This document shows, piece by piece, positions 9,388 through 15,890 of a DNA stretch of 64,000 nt. Location of the stretch: assembly GCF_032302195.1 (NCBI RefSeq), contig NZ_CP135275.1, positions 5,648,001 through 5,712,000 on the forward strand, given 5' to 3'. The translations under genes and the position numbers were made by a program. This stretch comes from Paenibacillus sp. MMS20-IR301 (GTDB lineage Bacteria; Bacillota; Bacilli; Paenibacillales; Paenibacillaceae). The notes beneath the pieces were generated by a model. It saw only the letters and a program-made list of their open reading frames with translations. It searched no databases and was not told the origin of the DNA. Positions within the stretch are counted from its first letter, which is position 1, and every line of letters starts with the position of its first letter.

Positions 9388-10830
9388 TTAGTACAATTCT
9401 TCCCTGATTTTCTGATGCTCCAAGGCAAACATCTCAGAGCTAGGATCGAAATAACGGTTTGAATGTTGGAACACAAACTTGTTCGTGATGGACGATAGAT
9501 ATCCGGCATCCCAAGTCGTATCTTGAATAATCCATTTTCCGTCAGCATACGTTTCTATCCAGGTGTGCAGAGAATCCACGACCGAAGTGTCAATCGCATT
9601 CGTTTCCCTAATTCCCTTTACGGTGCCTGTATAAATTCGCGTGGGAATTCCTATGGCTCGATTAAAAGCTGCCGTCAAATGCGCGTAACCATTACACAGC
9701 GCTTTTTTATTTGCCAAGGCTTCCATTGCAGTTTTAAGCTGGATATCGCCTGAAAAATATGCATCCGCATCATAAGCGATATTTTGGGTAACCCAATCAT
9801 GAATGGCTTTGGTTTTATCGTAGTCATTCGCTTTCCCTTCCACTATACTCCTCGCCAGCCCAATTACTTCTGGATCATCACTATTCACGTAAGATGATGC
9901 AATTAAGTCAGGGGATCGTTGATCTGAATTCATCACGGTGAAACCCGCATAACCATGGGCCAATAATTGCTCCCGGTTTCCAAAATCGACGTCAGTACTA
10001 CCCGACCCTTTAGGTTTAATACTAACTACATATTTACCTGGTCCATTGTGAAGATAAATCTTCGTATTCAGTCGGCCATTTAGAGTATCAACACTTTGGT
10101 AATAGAGTCTCTCACCATTTTGATTGACGGTAATTTCAAAATTAGAATCGGTATTAAATTGTGCGGTCAAGGATATCACACTTGCATTAGTCAACGTTTG
10201 AATCTGAGTAAAAGGAGCAGGCTCAAGATCACTCCGACCACTACTGCCTGGCACGGGGCAATTTGGACTTGGATAGGACGGTTTGTCACTTAAAGATTCG
10301 AGTTGCTTCTTCATTTTCTTGATGAACGTAATGGCCTCCGCACGAGTGAGTAAGTCGTCTTTGCCATAACCATCAATGGTTGGTGATGTCTTACCCCTGG
10401 ACATCCCCTCATTAAGTAAGAATTGTATGGACTGATCCTCGGAGCAGTTAAAACCTTGCGCAGCAGCAGTTAGCGAGGCAACCTCTCCTCTAGTCATTGG
10501 ACGCTCCTGTGAGGTGTAGTAACCCCATCTATGCAATGCATATGATCTTGTTTTGGAGTCCCATGGCTGATCTTTATCTGTAATGAAACTACTCGGATCC
10601 TCGTAAGCCTTGATCAGTATTGACACAAACTCCTTAAAAGTGATCGTCTCATTCGGCCGAAAGCTCCCGTCTGGATAACCGCTTATGATGCCTTGTGCAA
10701 CACCCCAAGCGATTTCTTCATGCGCCCAATGCTTGTCTGATACATCTCTAAACGAAGGAGCACCATAGGCAACAGTTGCCAACAGCACCCAAATGAGTAC
10801 TAGTAGGGGAAGGGAACGGAACATCTTCAT
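9388..10830 (-). CDS. Exported SLH-domain protein with transglutaminase-like domain
   Basis: 480 aa with a Sec signal peptide (residues 1-23, cleaved near AYGA). S-layer-homology segments follow: the first is clear (FRDVSDKHWAHEEIAWGVAQ, then ISGYPDGSFRPNETITFKEF), the later two more diverged up to about residue 190. The C-terminal third is a transglutaminase-like fold with the expected Cys-His-Asp order: Cys in KALCNGYAHL, His in SLHTWIET and Asp in WIIQDTTWDAGY. It should be anchored to the cell wall polymer and act outside the cell as a protease or crosslinking enzyme. The ATG overlaps the stop of the upstream gene (ATGA), indicating translational coupling. Confidence 0.9.
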   Translation of the reverse strand: MKMFRSLPLLVLIWVLLATVAYGAPSFRDVSDKHWAHEEIAWGVAQGIISGYPDGSFRPNETITFKEFVSILIKAYEDPSSFITDKDQPWDSKTRSYALHRWGYYTSQERPMTRGEVASLTAAAQGFNCSEDQSIQFLLNEGMSRGKTSPTIDGYGKDDLLTRAEAITFIKKMKKQLESLSDKPSYPSPNCPVPGSSGRSDLEPAPFTQIQTLTNASVISLTAQFNTDSNFEITVNQNGERLYYQSVDTLNGRLNTKIYLHNGPGKYVVSIKPKGSGSTDVDFGNREQLLAHGYAGFTVMNSDQRSPDLIASSYVNSDDPEVIGLARSIVEGKANDYDKTKAIHDWVTQNIAYDADAYFSGDIQLKTAMEALANKKALCNGYAHLTAAFNRAIGIPTRIYTGTVKGIRETNAIDTSVVDSLHTWIETYADGKWIIQDTTWDAGYLSSITNKFVFQHSNRYFDPSSEMFALEHQKIREELY

Positions 10831-11951
10831 GAAAGACTTCCTCTCTGAGGTGCTATGAAATGCACAGATTGATCGGTATGCATATTCAGCGCATAAAATT
10901 TTGCTTCCACATAGTCAATCCATAAGCATGTTCCAGAGTTCACATGATGAAGAACCTGCTGCTGCTCGGCTAGAATTGACGTGTTAGTCTGATGACTGTA
11001 ATTTTCAACATCTTTAGTATCGAAGAGTATATGATGATGGATTGGCAGCACGCAGAGCGGATTAGGCTCATCAATTGTGAGTACAACAGTGAAATCGAAG
11101 TTCTTCCAGTCCGCCCTCCTGAGAAGATGCTGTAGTGCTCGCTCGAACCATCCGCCATAATTGCCATCTATTATGAGTTCGTTAGGAATATCGATATGGA
11201 AAATAAAATGATGTGCCGATTCCAGCGCCGAGAACAAAGCAGGAATGTTGTACATCTCCCAAATCGTTTCAAAAAGCAGGAGAGCCTTCTCCTGAAGAGT
11301 CAACCCGGTTGGAATTTTACGAACGAATCCCTCTTTGGTTCTTAACCACGGTTTTTCACCGAAGCTTAGCATATATTCATTTAGAAAATCCCGGTGCGGA
11401 CTTAATTCGAACTGATCTGCGTAACCCTTAAGCGGGCTTGCTGAATTCCGGTTATAGGAAGCGCCGTTTGGAAACAACGCATCCACCGAATGACCATGTA
11501 CCCTGCCAAGCATCTCCATATAGGTCCTAGCGAAGAATGAGCGTCCTTGCAGGGTGGCCTCGCCGAAATCTCGCATCTCGCCGTCCAGATCAAACTCCCG
11601 ATCCGGGATAAGCTCAATGTCCCTTAGTGCTCCGCCGAGGCAGTATTCTTTTCCTGAGTCCATCTCATGGTCGAAGTGAATGCGATACACTGAAACGGGA
11701 TCATGAATAAACTGCTCCCGGCATAACGCATCAATTGTCTTCAACCGATCCTTTTTTTGACCCCCAATAAACAGTACACGGTTGTTAGACTGGCTGCGAT
11801 CTGAGGATTTCAAGGACCAACTCCACACAAAATCAGCCTTCTCTGTATCATAGAAGTTTTCTGCAATCTTAACTGGGCCAATATGCCGGAAATACTTATC
11901 TCCATGATCAGGTCCCGAGATAAAATCCTTCTGTATCAGTTCAGGTTTCAA
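10827..11951 (-). CDS. Hypothetical protein of the SLH operon
   Basis: About 374 aa from a TTG at 11951 that follows an AGAGGAG site. The frame is open to 12092, but that start would overlap the upstream gene by more than 100 bases; a GTG at 11993 is another option. No family recognised. The protein seems cytoplasmic. It is rich in aromatic and histidine residues (SALESAHHFIFHIDIPNELI; CVLPIHHHILFDTKDVENYS) and has a segment RVLFIGGQKKDRLKTI that could be a nucleotide-binding strand-loop, though it is not a P-loop. It overlaps the next gene by four bases. Confidence 0.6.
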   Translation of the reverse strand: MKPELIQKDFISGPDHGDKYFRHIGPVKIAENFYDTEKADFVWSWSLKSSDRSQSNNRVLFIGGQKKDRLKTIDALCREQFIHDPVSVYRIHFDHEMDSGKEYCLGGALRDIELIPDREFDLDGEMRDFGEATLQGRSFFARTYMEMLGRVHGHSVDALFPNGASYNRNSASPLKGYADQFELSPHRDFLNEYMLSFGEKPWLRTKEGFVRKIPTGLTLQEKALLLFETIWEMYNIPALFSALESAHHFIFHIDIPNELIIDGNYGGWFERALQHLLRRADWKNFDFTVVLTIDEPNPLCVLPIHHHILFDTKDVENYSHQTNTSILAEQQQVLHHVNSGTCLWIDYVEAKFYALNMHTDQSVHFIAPQRGSLS

Positions 11952-11964
11952 ATACTCCTCTGCA

Positions 11965-12408
11965 CTAGCCGTTTCTGCAATACTTCTGTGCACCTCCTTG
12001 CCGGTATATAGAGCGGGTTTTTGAGGATAGGAACATGGCCTTGCGTAAAGCAACAGTCTCCTTGATGAGAAAGTAGGAGGACAAAAAAGCACCCTTGATT
12101 AACATCAGGACCAACCCAAATACAAGAACCATAAAGAATATGACAGGTCCGGAATCAGCATTGCGACTGCGGTTTGCGAAATAGTCCCAGAAAGAGAATA
12201 GCAACCAACCTGCAGTAGCACTACCGATTAGAATGGCCGGTTTGAAAATGCTGTACCTGAGAGACAGAATAACAACCACCCAGACCCAACCCCAAGCATT
12301 GTCTTTATTAATGATCCAAGTCACAAGCCAAATAAGAATTACTGCCCATCCGAACCACACCGATAACTTAAGCTTCTTAATAGCTTTGGTCTCGCTAGAT
12401 GTATTCAT
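11965..12408 (-). CDS. Small integral membrane protein, first gene of SLH operon
   Basis: About 147 aa with three to four hydrophobic segments (LSVWFGWAVILIWLVTWII; AWGWVWVVVILSLRYSIF; AILIGSATAGWLLFSFW; GPVIFFMVLVFGLVLMLIKG) and a short basic N-terminus. I place the start at ATG 12408 (MNTSSETK). An ATG at 12429 is in frame but lacks a ribosome site, while GGAGGG lies between the two. It heads the minus-strand operon and is divergent from the XRE regulator. Family unknown; it probably sits in the cytoplasmic membrane and may anchor or sense for its operon partners. Confidence 0.65.
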   Translation of the reverse strand: MNTSSETKAIKKLKLSVWFGWAVILIWLVTWIINKDNAWGWVWVVVILSLRYSIFKPAILIGSATAGWLLFSFWDYFANRSRNADSGPVIFFMVLVFGLVLMLIKGAFLSSYFLIKETVALRKAMFLSSKTRSIYRQGGAQKYCRNG

Positions 12409-12448
12409 CAAACTCAATAAGCCCTCCATATACTAATAAATAGAATTT

Positions 12449-12509
12449 TTAAAAGTTATAAATAGAAATTATCCCTTATATGTATTTTTTTCAATATATA
12501 AACTTTTAA
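12449..12509. promoter_or_regulatory. Inverted repeat in divergent promoter region, possible XRE operator
   Basis: TTAAAAGTT (12449-12457) and AACTTTTAA (12501-12509) are perfect 9-bp complements 43 bp apart, in the very AT-rich gap between the membrane-protein operon and the XRE regulator. The symmetry suits a dimeric repressor that shuts both directions. Binding is inferred. Confidence 0.4.
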
Positions 12510-12561
12510 GGGTGTTCATACTATCATTCCTTATCTCTAATGTTTGGGTTGAGGTGATAAT

Positions 12562-12951
12562 ATGATCGATTCATCTAAACATGATGATGATGTATATAGT
12601 TTTATCCGTCTTATTGGGGAGCGCATAAAGAGCATACGTCGATCCAGGGGACTAACCCAAGAGGAACTTGCCGAGAGGGCTGGTATTAAATCCTCATATG
12701 TGACGGGTATTGAAACCGGAAAGAGAAACTCGTCATTGAAAACAATTTCTAAATTACTAACCGCTCTAGAAGTAGAGCCGTGGGAGTTGTTTAACTTTAG
12801 TGAAATTGAAAGTGAGGAACTACACGAGAAGAGAACGAACGTAGAGTTAATAAAGGCGCTATTATTATCGAGAGAACTACATGAGATTAAGCTCATTCAG
12901 AAGGTTACACGACAAGTGTTTGATACCATTGATCATTCTAACGGGAAGTAA
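12562..12951 (+). CDS. XRE-family transcriptional regulator
   Basis: 129 aa. Residues ~14-75 are a classic Cro/C1 helix-turn-helix (IGERIKSIRRSRGLTQEELA, then AGIKSSYVTGIETGKRNSSL) followed by a short helical tail, like SinR-type repressors. The ATG at 12562 has a GAGGTGAT site. It is divergent from the membrane/SLH operon, with an inverted repeat between them, so it is likely the operon's repressor and may also act on itself. It could instead regulate the non-coding unit just downstream (12,960-13,400). DNA-binding function is firm; targets are inferred. Confidence 0.85.
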   Translation: MIDSSKHDDDVYSFIRLIGERIKSIRRSRGLTQEELAERAGIKSSYVTGIETGKRNSSLKTISKLLTALEVEPWELFNFSEIESEELHEKRTNVELIKALLLSRELHEIKLIQKVTRQVFDTIDHSNGK

Positions 12952-12964
12952 AATATATATTGCG

Positions 12965-12997
12965 GCAGTTATTGAGTGGATTCTACTCAATAACTGC
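12965..12997. repeat. 13-bp perfect inverted repeat (7-nt loop)
   Basis: GCAGTTATTGAGT and its exact complement are separated by seven bases. The flanks TATTGCGGCA and CTGCGGCTAAT are shared with the larger inverted repeat at 13,112. No T-tract follows on either side, so it is not an ordinary terminator. Confidence 0.7.
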
Positions 12998-13111
12998 GGC
13001 TAATAGCCTCATTCACTGCTGGCAATGTTTCTCTAATAGACATTTTGCCCCCTAAATTACTCGTTAAGTAACCCATATTATTTCGTAATAGCCAAACAAA
13101 TCAAGCACTTT

Positions 13112-13162
13112 AGTATTGCGGCATTAACTGCGGCTAATTGCCGCAGTTAATGCCGCAATACT
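13112..13162. repeat. 23-bp perfect inverted repeat (5-nt loop TAATT)
   Basis: The left arm starts AGTATTGCGGCATTAAC at 13112 and the right arm ends TTAATGCCGCAATACT at 13162. All 23 positions pair. It is GC-rich against AT-rich surroundings and lacks a T-tract, and it lies 30 bp upstream of a consensus promoter. It shares TTTAGTATTGC with the palindrome at 4392-4449. It could be a protein-binding site, a cruciform-forming element or a hairpin of a mobile element. Confidence 0.75.
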
Positions 13163-13191
13163 CTTCCAAGTTCAAAGTACGAAAAAGGTTC

Positions 13192-13220
13192 TTGACAATA
13201 TCACCTTATGCTCTTAGTAT
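13192..13220 (+). promoter_or_regulatory. Sigma-A type promoter for a short non-coding unit
   Basis: TTGACA (13192-13197), a 17-bp spacer, then TAGTAT (13215-13220). The -35 is perfect and the -10 matches 5 of 6. It predicts a start near 13227 and, with the terminator at 13,355, an RNA of about 170 nt with no credible reading frame. Confidence 0.6.
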
Positions 13221-13226
13221 ATGACT

Positions 13227-13396
13227 CATAAACTATCTAATTCATTCTTCATCCCTTGACATGAGTCTTATGGGAATCTAATTCTAATAACCTTTGAACG
13301 TGTTAATATGTTTTTAATGAGCTCTGATGCTACTAACTATTTATAATTGGCTTTAAGCCCTAATGGATGATTTCAATTTCCATTAGGGCTTTTTTG
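13227..13396 (+). ncRNA. Candidate small RNA between promoter and terminator
   Basis: This is the interval between a consensus promoter and a strong terminator. The only frames are 12-13 codons with no ribosome site. It may be a regulatory or antisense RNA of the island, or the leader of a lost gene. No family recognised. Confidence 0.4.
13355..13396 (+). terminator. Strong Rho-independent terminator
   Basis: The 13-bp stem AAGCCCTAATGGA/TCCATTAGGGCTT with an 11-nt loop is followed directly by a T-tract. It ends any transcript from the promoter at 13192 or from the XRE gene. Confidence 0.85.
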
Positions 13397-13529
13397 CGTT
13401 CAAACCTTCCGAGGTAGGAATGCCAATTACAGTCTAAATATTCAAGGCTGAGGGATCTTCTTAATGATTCTTTGGTCTTTTTATATATATGTTACCTAGA
13501 AGGCAAAATATCAATTTCCGATTTTATCG

Positions 13530-13700
13530 GACGATCCAACATCAGACCAAGGATCACCCCGGACGCTTGCGACCGGAGTTGGTTGAAACAAGTGATCCCG
13601 AATAGTATGGATACGCCCGTCCGCCATTCTGACTCAAGGGCTAGCAGGCAACCACAATACTTTTTCATGTTGCCGGGAGGCGAGCCCATAACGGCTCACT
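13530..13700. ncRNA. GC-rich, multi-stem structured segment, candidate RNA
   Basis: This is an island of higher GC in AT-rich DNA with nested complementarity. GGATCAC (13551) pairs with GTGATCC (13592) and encloses a CCGG..CCGG hairpin; GGGCT (13638) pairs with AGCCC (13683) and encloses GGCAAC/GTTGCC (13647/13669). GAGCC/GGCTC (13682/13693) forms a competing hairpin with the AGCCC strand. Both strands carry open frames of 60-80 codons, but none has a ribosome site, and overlapping frames on both strands fit constrained RNA better than protein. The transcribed strand is not certain, and no known RNA family was recognised. Confidence 0.4.
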
Positions 13701-13711
13701 TATGTCTCTGA

Positions 13712-13903
13712 TACTACTCAATTCAAAAAAATAACAGCGAGCTTTAATAAGAGATGTACTTGAACTTGGTTTTTGTTAAACCCGCTCCAAGTAAGCTCTC
13801 CGGCCGCTGATTATATAGCTCCTAGTTAAAGATAGCCGAAAGATATCAGCAATGCCATTGGAATAAGTCTGACTATTTTAACTTCTTAGAGGAGGTCTAG
13901 TAC
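13712..13903 (+). promoter_or_regulatory. Leader of the ParB-like gene
   Basis: AT-rich spacer with one possible hairpin (ACTTGG near 13758 with CCAAGT near 13786) and a strong ribosome site (AGAGGAGG) at its end. I see no gene in it and no clear promoter. Confidence 0.35.
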
Positions 13904-14833
13904 ATGTTTGAAACAAGAATGATTTGTGATTTAACCGTACACCCGAGTCATGATAAGGTGATTTCGGAATGCACACCTCTCGCTATGCAATCTCTTGAGT
14001 TGAGTGTCCGTGAGGAAGGAATCTTATGCCCACTAATTATCAATCAGCATAATCAAATTATTGACGGTACTACAAGATGGTTGATAGCCCAGAAGTTGGG
14101 TATTCATGAGGTGCAGGTTTATATAATCGATTCCGATTCCAATTGTAACTCTGAAGAATTCCTGCTATTTACGCTAAACAGATCTAGAAGGGATAATGAA
14201 CACGATCTTATTAAGCAAGCTAAAATCGTTAAAAGGCTTTATGAGATTTACGATATCAAAAGAGGTAGGAAATTGGGACACGGTGACTCAAAAGATGCAA
14301 AATATGTAGCAGATCTTCTTAAATATAGTCAAAGGAAGATAACTAGGCTATTAAGACTTCTTCAGCTAATTCCTTCTATTCAAGATTTAGTTTCTCAAGA
14401 CAAAATTGGAATTAGCATTGGAAACGAGATTGTATCTAAACTTAATGAGGAGCAGCAACATGCTTTTTACAATGTTATTACCAGATTAGATATTAGAAAT
14501 ATGGGAAGACAAGAAATTTATACCTTGCTGGAACAATTTAAGAATGACCTATTACAACCTATTGGTGCGACTTCAGAGGAGGACTTGGAGATCACAACGT
14601 TTGATGAAGTTATCAGAGCTTCTTCCGGCGAGCATTTCCCGTTAGTTATGAAAAATCTTTCTGAAGTTCCAGTCGAAAATATTATCAAAGACATTGTAAA
14701 AATCTATCATAACACCACCTTTTGCTACGAAGAAAAGCGTTATCCGATAAGTAAACAAAATCATATGAAACTAATTGCAAGCGTTGAAACTTTATTGGGC
14801 TATCTCATGGATAAGGTGGGATCCGTAAATTGA
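13904..14833 (+). CDS. ParB/Spo0J-like protein
   Basis: 309 aa. Residues ~5-90 form a ParB N-terminal domain (LELSVREEGILCPLIINQHN, then QIIDGTTRWLIAQKLGIHEV), and a ParB-type helix-turn-helix region follows (KYVADLLKYSQRKITRLLRL). The C-terminal part is unique. An AGAGGAGG site supports the ATG at 13904. There is no parA beside it. Instead it overlaps a truncated integrase gene by four bases and is followed by an excisionase remnant, so it probably served plasmid-like maintenance or recombination control in a mobile element rather than chromosome segregation. Confidence 0.8.
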   Translation: MFETRMICDLTVHPSHDKVISECTPLAMQSLELSVREEGILCPLIINQHNQIIDGTTRWLIAQKLGIHEVQVYIIDSDSNCNSEEFLLFTLNRSRRDNEHDLIKQAKIVKRLYEIYDIKRGRKLGHGDSKDAKYVADLLKYSQRKITRLLRLLQLIPSIQDLVSQDKIGISIGNEIVSKLNEEQQHAFYNVITRLDIRNMGRQEIYTLLEQFKNDLLQPIGATSEEDLEITTFDEVIRASSGEHFPLVMKNLSEVPVENIIKDIVKIYHNTTFCYEEKRYPISKQNHMKLIASVETLLGYLMDKVGSVN

Positions 14834-15387
14834 ATATGATTTCAGGTCCATCACCTTTGGAAGCACAAACCAAAAAACTCTTTAGGCATATCCGTACGGG
14901 TAGTTACAAAACCAGGGCTCAATATATGGGCAAATGTCTTAATTTTGCACGATTCTGTCATAACACTTATAAAGTCAGTAACATCCGAAACATTAACACT
15001 GATCATCTAGCAGCCTATATTGTGACCCGACAAAAAGATAATATTGCTGGAACAACAATCTGCGATGATCTTTCGGCTATTCGCTTTCTGATGGATCATG
15101 TTTCTAATCCACGCAATCAGATTTCAACCAATGCTGAAATCGAAGAACAGTATGATCTACTGTTGGGTAATGAACCTTTAAATCCGGGTAATCGCGCGTG
15201 GGCAATCAATGAATATGAGACATTCATCCATAGTTGTGAAAATATTAATGCTCATAATCCCATTGATGTATCTGTTCTTTGTATTAGCATGGGGTTACGT
15301 ATTACCGAGGCAGTTGCCTCGACCAGATCGCAAGCAGAATATGCACTTCGCACTAGAGAGTATCAAGTCAAACATGAGGCATGTTAA
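14830..15387 (+). pseudogene. Tyrosine recombinase, truncated after the first catalytic Arg box
   Basis: 185 aa. The N-terminal SAM-like core-binding domain is intact (AQYMGKCLNFARFCHNTYKV, then ISTNAEIEEQYDLLLGNEPL). The catalytic domain starts with the Arg-I box (VLCISMGLRITEAVASTRSQ), but the protein ends within 30 residues of it, so the K, H-x-x-R, H/W and Tyr elements are absent. A start at TTG 14830 overlaps the ParB-like stop, so the two were co-translated. It is a dead integrase. The related sequence of the missing part is not found downstream, so a deletion is more likely than a simple frameshift. Confidence 0.75.
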
Positions 15388-15427
15388 TTCCTTTCTTTAC
15401 ATCTTTTTAAAAATTGGAGGACTCATA

Positions 15428-15601
15428 ATGGAACCAACTCTCTTGACTATAGATTAAGCGAGAAGTATTTTAAGGGTGGGGCGTAACGTAATGTATCAAC
15501 TTATTAAGCAAGGACTACCCCACGCAAAAGTAGGTAAGCAAATTCGTATACCCAGAGAGGCACTATATAAATGGATTGAATCCAAAATGTTTGTCTCTTG
15601 A
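15428..15601 (+). pseudogene. Excisionase-like HTH gene with in-frame stop at codon 10
   Basis: After a GGAGG site, the ATG at 15428 begins MEPTLLTID and then meets TAA at 15455-15457. The same frame continues uninterrupted as ARSILRVGRNVMYQLIKQGL, then PHAKVGKQIRIPREALYKWI, a complete excisionase-type helix-turn-helix, to a stop at 15601. The stop falls where Glu is typical in this family (LTIDEARxxL), so a single GAA to TAA change explains it. An internal ATG (MYQLIKQG) could yield only part of the fold. It was probably the xis partner of the truncated integrase upstream. Confidence 0.8.
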
Positions 15602-15602
15602 T

Positions 15603-15636
15603 AAAAAGCGTTCCTGTAAATACAGGGGCGCTTTTT
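15603..15636 (+). terminator. Rho-independent terminator after the xis remnant
   Basis: AAAAAGCG..CGCTTTTT enclosing CCTGTAAATACAGG, with a T-rich tail. It ends the ParB-int-xis unit. Confidence 0.8.
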
Positions 15637-15890
15637 ATATCAGGACTTACTTGCCTACACCCGCTTCAATTGTTCCGCGAAATTAATTTGTTGTTATCTT
15701 AATGTCTATGATATGCACGCAACAACCATTCTTAATTTACATTTTCTCGGTATATCCGCACATCTGACTTAACTTAGAAACGCATTGAATGAACTGGTTG
15801 CGAGTGCAGAAGGCAGTTGAAGTACACTAGAGGAGAAACTACTCGCCTAGAAGAATGTATAGTCGGCTATTATCCGGATTTTCGTTTTGG

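Noticed and set aside
12965..13162. CRISPR-like repeats
   Set aside because: Only two related inverted repeats with different cores and no regular spacers; no cas genes in the window.
13472..13711. Overlapping 79-codon plus-strand and 65-codon minus-strand frames
   Set aside because: Neither has a ribosome site, and both cover the same structured segment. I treat the region as a candidate RNA, not as two proteins.
15785..15858. Protein-like stretch LNELVASAEGS / STLEEKLLA broken by TGA and TAG
   Set aside because: It may be the last trace of a decayed gene, but it is too short (about 25 codons) to assign.
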